From positions 11,633,479 through 11,697,478 of the forward strand of contig CM049321.1 in assembly GCA_026874595.1 (NCBI GenBank): a stretch of 64,000 nucleotides of DNA, written 5' to 3'. Shown one piece after another: positions 51,501-63,360 of this stretch; position 1 is the first letter of the stretch, and each line of letters begins with the position of its first letter. The translations under genes were made by a program, and so were the position numbers. Below the pieces are notes generated by a model. That model was not told the origin of the DNA. It ran no database searches and worked only from the letters and a program-made list of their open reading frames with translations. This DNA comes from Sipunculus nudus. Taxonomy: Eukaryota > Annelida > Sipuncula > Golfingiida > Sipunculidae.

Positions 51501-53588
51501 TTGTCTGCGTACCCATGGATCATATTCGTGTGTATTTGTAGAAAAATGCTTCATTTCTGTGGTGTTTTCACCGTAAGCAAAGAATAAGCAAAGCGTAGGG
51601 AAAGTGTAAGCAAAGGAACTACATCTTCATAAATTCTTTTTGTGAATATTTTCTCAGGACATAATGTATTAGTTGACTAACCAGGAGCCTAATTTTATCG
51701 GAAACGGTGCAAAACAGTAGATCAAATGAGAAAAAATTTAAAAAATGGGTCACTATGATGCATAATATCTCTTATTGGAAATAGCAGTCTTTTACATTTC
51801 TAATATTGATTGAACGATTGTGCCCTTTATTTTTAGATTAATGTTCACTAGGAGGCACCATTGTGTAGCCAGGGAATTAGTCTGCGTCCCTACGGGACAT
51901 ATACGTGTGTATTTTTTTTAAAAATGCTTCATTTCTGTGGTGGTTTCTCAATAAGCAAAGCATAAGCAAAACACAAGCAAATTGTAAGCAAAGGAAAAAT
52001 GTCTTCATGAATTCTTTTTGCGACTATTTTCTGAGGATATAATGTATTATTAGGGTTCCAGGGAGTCTAATCGTATCGGAAATAGTGGAAAATTGTAGAT
52101 AAATTTGGAAAGAAATAAGGGAATGAGTCTCGAGTTTAATATTATCCCTTTCATAAAATAGTAATATTTCATATTTTTACATTTTATTGAAAGTTTTTAC
52201 CTTTTATTTTTAGATTCCTGTTCACTTAGCGTCGCTATTTTGTCGCCAAGGAACTTGTCTGCGTACCCATGAGTCATATTCGTGTGTATTTGTAGAAAAA
52301 TGCTTCATTTCTGTGGTGTTTTCTCAATAAGCAAATCAAAAGTAAAACGCAAGCAATTTTTAAGCAAAGAAACAATATCTTCATAAATTCTGTTTGCGAC
52401 TAATTTCTGAGGACATAATGAATTATTAGGGTTCTAGGGAGTCTAATCATGTCGGAAATAGTGGAAAATTGTAGATAAATTGGGAAAGAATTAAGAAAAT
52501 GGGTCTCGAAATGGATATTGTCCCTTTTAGAAAATAGCAATATTTTATATTTCGACTTTTTATTGAAAGATTTTGCCATTTTTATTTAGAATCCGGTTCA
52601 CTAAGCGTCACTATTTTGTCGCCAAGAAACTTGTCTGCGTACCCATGGGTCATATTCGTGTGTATTTGTAGAAAAATGCTTCATTTCTGTGGTGTTTCCA
52701 CCGTAAGCAAAGAATAAGCAAGGCGTAAGGAAAGTGTAAGCAAAGGAACTACATCTTCATAAATTCTTTTTGTGAATATTTTCTCAAGACATAATGTATT
52801 AGTTGACAAAGCAGGAGCCTAATTATATCGGAAACGGTGCAAAACAGTAGATCAAATGGGAAAAAAATAAAAAAATGGCTCCCTATAATCCCTAACATCT
52901 ATTATTGGAAATAGCAGTCTTTTACATTTTTAATATTGATTGAACGATTGTTCCCTTTACTATTAGATTAATGTTCACTAGGAGGCACCATTGTGTAGGA
53001 AGGGAATTAGTCTGCATCCCTACGGGACATATTCGTGTGTATTTTTTTAAAATGCTTCATTTCTGTGGTGTTTTCTCAATAAGCAAAGCATAAGCAAAAC
53101 GCAAGCAAATTGTAAGTAAAGGAAAAATGTCTATATAAATTCTTTTTGCGACTATTTTCTGAGGATATAATGTATTATTAGGGTTCCAGGGAGTCTAATC
53201 GTGTCGGAAATAGTAGAAAATTGTAGATAAATTGGGAAAGAAATAAGAAAATGGGTCTCGAAATCGATATTATCCCTTTTAGAAAATAGCAATATTTTAT
53301 ATTTCGACTTTTTATTGAAAGATTTTGCCATTTTTATTTAGAATCCGGTTCACTAAGCGTCACTATTTTGTCGCCAAGAAACTTGTCTGTGTACCATGGG
53401 TAATATTCGTGTGTATTTGTAGAAAAATGCTTCATTTCTGTGGTGTTTTCTCAATAAGCAAATCATAAGCAAAACGTTAGCAAATTGTAAGCAAAGGAAC
53501 AATGTCTTCATAAATTCTTTTTGTAAATATTTTCTAGAGACAAAATATATTGTTTGACGAACCCGGAGCCTAGTTATATCGGAAACGG
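48541..53588 (+). repeat. Diverged copy of ~10.65-15.7 kb of the 38-monomer repeat
   Basis: Anchors: 48556 A, 48932 B, 49309 C, 49685 B, 50062 C, 50438 A, 50793 B, 51170 C, 51546 B, 51924 C, 52300 A, 52676 B, 53052 C, 53427 B'. The offset to copy 1 is 37,887 up to 50.56 kb and 37,865-37,866 afterwards; a 21-bp deletion accounts for the change. The order A B C B C A B C B C A B C B' is the copy-1 order from 10669 to 15562, that is, across the junction between two 38-monomer copies. Shared rare forms include AGGAAGGTGTAAGC, GCGAAGGGAAAGTATAAGC and GGATCATATTCG. Substitutions against copy 1 are more numerous than between copies 1 and 2. Confidence 0.82.
50560..50573 (+). repeat. 21-bp deletion in an R_a half
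   Basis: AATTATTA is joined directly to TGTCGGAAATAG at 50,566/50,567. The box GGGTTCCAGGGAGTC and the following TAATCA, present in other R_a halves, are missing. The unit is 355 bp. The loss explains the offset change (37,887 to 37,866) between this region and copy 1. Confidence 0.88.
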
Positions 53589-56500
53589 TGCAAAACAGTA
53601 GATCAATTGATAAAAAATTAAAAAAAGGTCCCTATAATCCCTAACATCTCTTATTGGAAATAGCAATCTTTTACATTTCTAATATTGATTGAACGATTGT
53701 TCCCTTTACTTTTAGATTAATGTTCACTAGGAGGCACCATTGTGTAGAAAGGGAATTAGTCTGCGTCCCTACGGGACATATTCGTGTGTACTTTTTGAAA
53801 ATGCTTCATTTCTGTAGTGTTTTCTCAATAAGCAAAGCATAAGCAAAACGCAAGCAAATTGTAAGCAAAGGAAAAATGTCTTCATAAATTCTTTTTGCGA
53901 CTATTTTCTGAGAATATAATGTATTATTAGGGTTTCAGGGAGTCTAATCGTATCGGAAATAGTGGAAAATTGTAGATAAATTGGGAAAGAAATAAGAAAA
54001 TGGCTCTCGAATTTAATATTATCCCTTTCATAAAATAGTAATATTTCATATTTTTACTTTTTATTGAAAGATTTTGCCTTTTATTTTTAGATTCCTGTTC
54101 ACTTAGCGTCGCTATTTTGTCGCCAAGGAACTTGTCTGCGTATCCATGGGTCATATTCGTGTGTATTTGTAGAAAAATGCTTCATTTCTGTGTTGTTTTC
54201 TCAATAAGCAAAGCATAAGCAAAACGCAAGCAATTTTTAAGCAAAGAAACAATATCTTCATAAATTCTGTTTGCGACTAATTTCTGAGGACATAATGAAT
54301 TATTAGGGTTCCAGGGAGTCTAATCATGTCGGAAATAGTGGAAAATTGTAGATAAATTGGGAAAGAATTAAGAAAATGGGTCTCGAAATCGATATTGTCC
54401 CTTTTAGAAAATAGCAATATTATATATTTCGACTTTTTATTGAAAGATTTTGCCATTTTTATTTAGAATCCGGTTCACTAAGCGTCACTATTTTGTCGCC
54501 AAGAAACTTGTCTGCGTACCCATGGGTCATATTCGTGTGTATTTGTAGAAAAATGCTTCATTTCTGTGGTGTTTCCACCGTAAGCAAAGAATAAGCAAGG
54601 CGTAAGGAAAGTGTAAGCAAAGGAACTACATCTTCATAAATTCTTTTTGTGAATATTTTCTCAAGACATAATGTATTAGTTGACTAACCAGGAGCCTAAT
54701 TATATCGGAAACGGTGCAAAACAGTAGATCAAATGGGAAAAAAATAAAAAAATGGCTCCCTATAATCCCTAACATCTATTATTGGAAATAGCAGTCTTTT
54801 ACATTTTTAATATTGATTGAACGATTGTTCCCTTTACTTTTAGATTAATGTTCACTAGGAGGCACCATTGTGAAGGAAGGGAATTAGTCTGCATCCCTAC
54901 GGGACATATTCGTGTGTATTTTTTGAAAATGCTTCATTTCTGTGGTGTTTTCTCAATAAGCAAAGCATAAGCAAAACGCAAGCAAATTGTAAGTAAAGGA
55001 AAAATGTCTATATAAATTCTTTTTGCGACTATTTTCTGAGGATATAATGTATTATTAGGGTTCCAGGGAGTCTAATCGTGTCGGAAATAGTAGAAAATTG
55101 TAGATAAATTGGGAAAGAAATAAGAAAACGGGTCTCGAAATCGATATTATCCCTTTTAGAAAATAGCAATATTTTATATTTCGACTTTTTATTGAAAGAT
55201 TTTGCCATTTTTATTTAGAATCCGGTTCACTAAGCGTCACTATTTTGTCGCCAAGAAACTTGTCTGTGTACCATGGGTAATATTCGTGTGTATTTGTAGA
55301 AAAATGCTTCATTTCTGTGGTGTTTTCTCAATAAGCAAATCATAAGCAAAACGTAAGCAAATTGTGAGCAAAGGAACAATGTCTTCATAAATTCTTTTTG
55401 TAAATATTTTCTAGAGACATAATATATTATTTGACGAACCCGGAGCCTAATTATATCGGAAACGGTGCAAAACAGTAGATCAAATGAGAAAAAATCAAAA
55501 AAATGGGTCACTATGATCCATAATATCTCTTATTGGAAATAGCAGTCTTTTACATTTCTAATATTGATTGAACGATTGTGCCCTTTATTTTTAGATTAAT
55601 GTTCACTAGGAGGCACCATTGTGTAGCCAGGGAATTAGTCTGCGTCCCTACGGGACATATACGTGTGCATTTTTTGAAAAATGCTTCATTTCTGTGGTGT
55701 TTTCTCAATAAGCAAAGCATAAGCAAAACGCAAGCAAATTGTAAGCAAAGGAAAATTGTCTTCATGAATTCTTTTTGCGACTATTTTCTGAGGATATAAT
55801 GTATTATTAGGGTTCCAGGGAGTCTAATCGTATCGGAAATAGTGGAAAATTGTAGATAAATTTGGAAAGAAATAAGGGAATGGGTCTCGAATTTAATATT
55901 ATCCCTTTCATAAAATAGTAATATTTCATATTTTTACATTTTATTGAAAGATTTTGCCTTTTATTTTTAGATTCCTGTTCACTTAGCGTCGCTATTTTGT
56001 CGCCAAGGAACTTGTCTGCGTATCCATGGGTCATATTCGTGTGTATTTGTAGAAAAATGCTTCATTCCTGTGGTGTTTTCTCAATAAGCAAAGCATAAGC
56101 AAAACGCAAGCAATTTTTAAGCAAAGAAACAATATCTTCATAAATTCTGTTTGCGACTAATTTCTGAGGACATAATGAATTATTAGGGTTCCAGGGAGTC
56201 TAATCATGTCGGAAATAGTGGAAAATTGTAGATAAATTGGGAAAGAATTAAGAAAATGGGTCTCGAAATCGATATTGTCCCTTTTAGAAAATAGCAATAT
56301 TTTATATTTCGACTTTTTATTGAAAGATTTTGCCATTTTTATTTAGAATCCGGTTCACTAAGCGTCACTAATTTGTCGCCAAGAAACTTGTCAGCGTACC
56401 CATGGGTCATATTCGTGTGTATTTGTAGAAAAATGCTTCATTTCTGTGGTGTTTTCACCGTAAGCAAAGAATAAGCAAAACGTAAGCAAATTGTAAGCAA

Positions 56501-58474
56501 AGGAACAATGTCTTCATAAATTCTTTTTGTAAATATTTTCTAGAGACATAATATATTATTTGACTAACCCGGAGCCTAATTATATCGGAAACAGTGCAAA
56601 ACAGTAGATCAATTGAAAAAAATTAAAAAAATGGCTCCCTATAATCCCTAACATCTCTTATAGGAAATAGCAGTCTTTTACATTTCTAATATTGATTGAA
56701 CGATTGTTCCCTTTATTTTTAGATTAATGTTCACTAGGAGGCACCATTGTGTAGCCAGGGAATTAGTCTGCGTCCCTACGGGACATATTCGTGTGTATTT
56801 TTTTAAAAATGCTTCATTTTTGTGGTATTTTCTCAATAAGCAAAGCATCAGCAAAACGCAAGAAAATTGTAAGCAAAGGAACAATGTCTTCTTAAATTCT
56901 TTTTGCGACTATTTTCTGAGGACATAATGTATTATTATGCTTCCAGGGAGTCTAATCATGTCGGAAATAGTGGAAAATTGTAGATAAATTGGGAAAGAAA
57001 TCAGAGAATGGGTCTCGAAATCGATATTATCCCTTTAAGAAAATAGCAATATTTTATATTTCGACATTTAATTGAAAGATTTTGCCATTTTTATTTAGAA
57101 TCCGGTTCACTAAGCGTCACTTTTTGTCGCCAAGAAACTTGTCTGCGTACCCATGGATCATATTCGTGTGTATTTGTAGAAAAATGCTTCATTTCTGTGG
57201 TGTTTTCACCGTAAGCAAAGAATAAGCAAAGCGTAGGGAAAGTGTAAGCAAAGGAACTACATCTTCATAAATTCTTTTTGTGAATATTTTCTCAGGACAT
57301 AATGTTTTAGTTGACTAACCAGGAGCCTAATTTTATCGGAAACGGTGCAAAACAGTAGATCAAATGAGAAAAAATTTAAAAAATGGGTCACTATGATCCA
57401 TAATATCTCTTATTGGAAATAGCAGTCTTTTACATTTCTAATATTGATTGAACGATTGTGCCCTTTATTTTTAGATTAATGTTCACTAGGAGGCACCATT
57501 GTGTAGCCAGGGAATTAGTCTGCGTCCCTACGGGACATATACGTGTGTATTTTTTGAAAAATGCTTCATTTCTGTGGTGTTTTCTCAATAAGCAAAGCAT
57601 AAGCAAAACACAAGCAAATTGTAAGCAAAGGAAAAATGTCTTCATGAATTCTTTTTGCGACTATTTTCTGAGGATATAATGTTTTATTAGGGTTCCAGGG
57701 AGTCTAATCGTATCGGAAATAGTAGAAAATTGTAGATAAATTTGGAAAGAAATAAGGGAATGGGTCTCGAATTTAATATTATCCCTTTCATAAAATAGTA
57801 ATATTTCTTATTTTTACATTTTATTGAAAGATTTTGCCTTTTATTTTTAGATTCCTGTTCACTTAGCGTCGCTATTTTGTCGCCAAGGAACTTGTCTGCG
57901 TATCCATGGGTCATATTCGTGTGTATTTGTAGAAAAATGCTTCATTTCTGTGGTGTTTTCTCAATAAGCAAAGCATAAGCAAAACGCAAGCAATTTTTAA
58001 GCAAAGAAACAATATCTTCATAAATTCTGTTTGCCACTAATTTCTGAGGACATAATGAATTATTATGGTTCCAGCGAGTCTAATCATATCGGAAATAGTG
58101 GAAAATTGTAGATAAATTGGGAAACAATTAAGAAAATGGGTCTCGAAATCGATATTGTCCCTTTTAGAAAATAGCAATATTTTATATTTCGACTTTTTAT
58201 TGAAAGATTTTGCCATTTTTATTTAGAATCCGGTTCACTAAGCGTCACTAATTTGTCGCCAAGAAAATTGACAGCGTACCCATGGGTCATATTCGTGTGT
58301 ATTTGTAGAAAAATGCTTCATTTCTGTGGTGTTTTCACCGTAAGCAAAGAATAAGCAAAACGTAAGCAAATTGTAAGCAAAGGAACAATGTCTTCATAAA
58401 TTCTTTTTGTGAATATTGTTTCAAGACATAATGTATTAGTTGACAAAGCAGGAGCCTAATTATATCGGAAACGT
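53589..58474 (+). repeat. 13-monomer higher-order repeat, copy 1 (4,886 bp)
   Basis: Anchors: 53801 C, 54177 A, 54553 B, 54929 C, 55304 B', 55681 C, 56057 A, 56433 B, 56809 C, 57184 B, 57561 C, 57937 A, 58313 B. In words this is ABC B'C ABC BC ABC. The left edge is set by the last differing base (G53588 against T58474). Within it, 54.2-56.4 kb matches the start of the 38-monomer repeat at an offset of about 54,006, so this repeat seems to have been assembled from pieces of the larger one. Markers include ATTATATATTTCGAC at about 54,419 and CACTTTTTGTCGCC, with one base missing, at about 57,120. Confidence 0.92.
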
Positions 58475-61400
58475 TGCAAAACAGTAGATCAATTGATAAA
58501 AAATTAAAAAAAGGTCCCTATAATCCCTAACATCTCTTATTGGAAATAGCAATCTTTTACATTTCTAATATTGATTGAACGATTGTTCCCTTTACTTTTA
58601 GATTAATGTTCACTAGGAGGCACCATTGTGTAGAAAGGGAATTAGTCTGCGTCCCTACGGGACATATTCGTGTGTACTTTTTGAAAATGCTTCATTTCTG
58701 TAGTGTTTTCTCAATAAGCAAAGCATAAGCAAAACGCAAGCAAATTGTAAGCAAAGGAAAAATGTCTTCATAAATTCTTTTTGCGACTATTTTCTGAGAA
58801 TATAATGTATTATTAGGGTTTCAGGGAGTCTAATCGTATCGGAAATAGTAGAAAATTGTAGATAAATTGGGAAAGAAATAAGAAAATGGCTCTCGAATTT
58901 AATATTATCCCTTTCATAAAATAGTAATATTTCATATTTTTACTTTTTATTGAAAGATTTTGCCTTTTATTTTTAGATTCCTGTTCACTTAGCGTCGCTA
59001 TTTTGTCGCCAAGGAACTTGTCTGCGTATCCATGGGTCATATTCGTGTGTATTTGTAGAAAAATGCTTCATTTCTGTGTTGTTTTCTCAATAAGCAAAGC
59101 ATAAGCAAAACGCAAGCAATTTTTAAGCAAAGAAACAATATCTTCATAAATTCTGTTTGCGACTAATTTCTGAGGACATAATGAATTATTAGGGTTCCAG
59201 GGAGTCTAATCATGTCGGAAATAGTGGAAAATTGTAGATAAATTGGGAAAGAATTAAGAAAATGGGTCTCGAAATCGATATTGTCCCTTTTAGAAAATAG
59301 CAATATTATATATTTCGACTTTTTATTGAAAGATTTTGCCATTTTTATTTAGAATCCGGTTCACTAAGCGTCACTATTTTGTCGCCAAGTAACTTGTCTG
59401 CGTACCCATGGGTCATATTCGTGTGTATTTGTAGAAAAATGCTTCATTTCTGTGGTGTTTCCACCGTAAGCAAAGAATAAGCAAGGCGTAAGGAAAGTGT
59501 AAGCAAAGGAACTACATCTTCATAAATTCTTTTTGTGAATATTTTCTCAAGACATAATGTATTAGTTGACTAACCAGGAGCCTAATTATATCGGAAACGG
59601 TGCAAAACAGTAGATCAAATGGGAAAAAAATAAAAAAATGGCTCCCTATAATCCCTAACATCTATTATTGGAAATAGCAGTCTTTTACATTTTTAATATT
59701 GATTGAACGATTGTTCCCTTTACTTTTAGATTAATGTTCACTAGGAGGCACCATTGTGAAGGAAGGGAATTAGTCTGCATCCCTACGGGACATATTCGTG
59801 TGTATTTTTTGAAAATGCTTCATTCCGGTGGTGTTTTCTCAATAAGCAAAGCATAAGCAAAACGCAAGCAAATTGTAAGTAAAGGAAAAATGTCTATATA
59901 AATTCTTTTTGCGACTATTTTCTGAGGATATAATGTATTATTAGGGTTCCAGGGAGTCTAATCGTGTCGGAAATAGTAGAAAATTGTAGATAAATTGGGA
60001 AAGAAATAAGAAAACGGGTCTCGAAATCGATATTATCCCTTTTAGAAAATAGCAATATTTTATATTTCGACTTTTTATTGAAAGATTTTGCCATTTTTAT
60101 TTAGAATCCGGTTCACTAAGCGTCACTATTTTGTCGCCAAGAAACTTGTCTGTGTACCATGGGTAATATTCGTGTGTATTTGTAGAAAAATGCTTCATTT
60201 CTGTGGTGTTTTCTCAATAAGCAAATCATAAGCAAAACGTAAGCAAATTGTGAGCAAAGGAACAATGTCTTCATAAATTCTTTTTGTAAATATTTTCTAG
60301 AGACATAATATATTATTTGACGAACCCGGAGCCTAATTATATCGGAAACGGTGCAAAACAGTAGATCAAATGAGAAAAAATCAAAAAAATGGGTCACTAT
60401 GATCCATAATATCTCTTATTGGAAATAGCAGTCTTTTACATTTCTAATATTGATTGAACGATTGTGCCCTTTATTTTTAGATTAATGTTCACTAGGAGGC
60501 ACCATTGTGTAGCCAGGGAATTAGTCTGCGTCCCTACGGGACATATACGTGTGCATTTTTTGAAAAATGCTTCATTTCTGTGGTGTTTTCTCAATAAGCA
60601 AAGCATAAGCAAAACGCAAGCAAATTGTAAGCAAAGGAAAATTGTCTTCATGAATTCTTTTTGCGACTATTTTCTGAGGATATAATGTATTATTAGGGTT
60701 CCAGGGAGTCTAATCGTATCGGAAATAGTGGAAAATTGTAGATAAATTTGGAAAGAAATAAGGGAATGGGTCTCGAATTTAATATTATCCCTTTCATAAA
60801 ATAGTAATATTCCATATTTTTACATTTTATTGAAAGATTTTGCCTTTTATTTTTAGATTCCTGTTCACTTAGCGTCGCTATTTTGTCGCCAAGGAACTTG
60901 TCTGCGTATCCATGGGTCATATTCGTGTGTATTTGTAGAAAAATGCTTCATTCCTGTGGTGTTTTCTCAATAAGCAAAGCATAAGCAAAACGCAAGCAAT
61001 TTTTAAGCAAAGAAACAATATCTTCATAAATTCTGTTTGCGACTAATTTCTGAGGACATAATGAATTATTAGGGTTCCAGGGAGTCTAATCATGTCGGAA
61101 ATAGTGGAAAATTGTAGATAAATTGGGAAAGAATTAAGAAAATGGGTCTCGAAATCGATATTGTCCCTTTTAGAAAATAGCAATATTTTATATTTCGACT
61201 TTTTATTGAAAGATTTTGCCATTTTTATTTAGAATCCGGTTCACTAAGCGTCACTAATTTGTCGCCAAGAAACTTGTCAGCGTACCCATGGGTCATATTC
61301 GTGTGTATTTGTAGAAAAATGCTTCATTTCTGTGGTGTTTTCACCGTAAGCAAAGAATAAGCAAAACGTAAGCAAATTGTAAGCAAAGGAACAATGTCTT

Positions 61401-63360
61401 CATAAATTCTTTTTGTAAATATTTTCTAGAGACATAATATATTATTTGACTAACCCGGAGCCTAATTATATCGGAAACAGTGCAAAACAGTAGATCAATT
61501 GAAAAAAATTAAAAAAATGGCTCCCTATAATCCCTAACATCTCTTATAGGAAATAGCAGTCTTTTACATTTCTAATATTGATTGAACGATTGTTCCCTTT
61601 ATTTTTAGATTAATGTTCACTAGGAGGCACCATTGTGTAGCCAGGGAATTAGTCTGCGTCCCTACGGGACATATTCGTGTGTATTTTTTTAAAAATGCTT
61701 CATTTTTGTGGTATTTTCTCAATAAGCAAAGCATCAGCAAAACGCAAGAAAATTGTAAGCAAAGGAACAATGTCTTCTTAAATTCTTTTTGCGACTATTT
61801 TCTGAGGACATAATGTATTATTATGCTTCCAGGGAGTCTAATCATGTCGGAAATAGTGGAAAATTGTAGATAAATTGGGAAAGAAATCAGAGAATGGGTC
61901 TCGAAATCGATATTATCCCTTTAAGAAAATAGCAATATTTTATATTTCGACATTTAATTGAAAGATTTTGCCATTTTTATTTAGAATCCGGTTCACTAAG
62001 CGTCACTTTTTGTCGCCAAGAAACTTGTCTGCGTACCCATGGATCATATTCGTGTGTATTTGTAGAAAAATGCTTCATTTCTGTGGTGTTTTCACCGTAA
62101 GCAAAGAATAAGCAAAGCGTAGGGAAAGTGTAAGCAAAGGAACTACATCTTCATAAATTCTTTTTGTGAATATTTTCTCAGGACATAATGTTTTAGTTGA
62201 CTAACCAGGAGCCTAATTTTATCGGAAACGGTGCAAAACAGTAGATCAAATGAGAAAAAATTTAAAAAATGGGTCACTATGATCCATAATATCTCTTATT
62301 GGAAATAGCAGTCTTTTACATTTCTAATATTGATTGAACGATTGTGCCCTTTATTTTTAGATTAATGTTCACTAGGAGGCACCATTGTGTAGCCAGGGAA
62401 TTAGTCTGCGTCCCTACGGGACATATACGTGTGTATTTTTTGAAAAATGCTTCATTTCTGTGGTGTTTTCTCAATAAGCAAAGCATAAGCAAAACACAAG
62501 CAAATTGTAAGCAAAGGAAAAATGTCTTCATGAATTCTTTTTGCGACTATTTTCTGAGGATATAATGTTTTATTAGGGTTCCAGGGAGTCTAATCGTATC
62601 GGAAATAGTAGAAAATTGTAGATAAATTTGGAAAGAAATAAGGGAATGGGTCTCGAATTTAATATTATCCCTTTCATAAAATAGTAATATTTCTTATTTT
62701 TACATTTTATTGAAAGATTTTGCCTTTTATTTTTAGATTCCTGTTCACTTAGCGTCGCTATTTTGTCGCCAAGGAACTTGTCTGCGTATCCATGGGTCAT
62801 ATTCGTGTGTATTTGTAGAAAAATGCTTCATTTCTGTGGTGTTTTCTCAATAAGCAAAGCATAAGCAAAACGCAAGCAATTTTTAAGCAAAGAAACAATA
62901 TCTTCATAAATTCTGTTTGCCACTAATTTCTGAGGACATAATGAATTATTATGGTTCCAGCGAGTCTAATCATATCGGAAATAGTGGAAAATTGTAGATA
63001 AATTGGGAAACAATTAAGAAAATGGGTCTCGAAATCGATATTGTCCCTTTTAGAAAATAGCAATATTTTATATTTCGACTTTTTATTGAAAGATTTTGCC
63101 ATTTTTATTTAGAATCCGGTTCACTAAGCGTCACTAATTTGTCGCCAAGAAAATTGACAGCGTACCCATGGGTCATATTCGTGTGTATTTGTAGAAAAAT
63201 GCTTCATTTCTGTGGTGTTTTCACCGTAAGCAAAGAATAAGCAAAACGTAAGCAAATTGTAAGCAAAGGAACAATGTCTTCATAAATTCTTTTTGTGAAT
63301 ATTGTTTCAAGACATAATGTATTAGTTGACAAAGCAGGAGCCTAATTATATCGGAAACGT
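58475..63360 (+). repeat. 13-monomer higher-order repeat, copy 2
   Basis: Every anchor equals the first copy plus 4,886: 58687, 59063, 59439, 59815, 60190, 60567, 60943, 61319, 61695, 62070, 62447, 62823, 63199. Reading both copies side by side I noticed five substitutions and no length change: G53964/A58850, A54504/T59390, T54939/C59825, T54941/G59827 and T55926/C60812. That is about 99.9% identity, far above the similarity between neighbouring monomers, which indicates a very recent duplication of the whole unit. Confidence 0.93.
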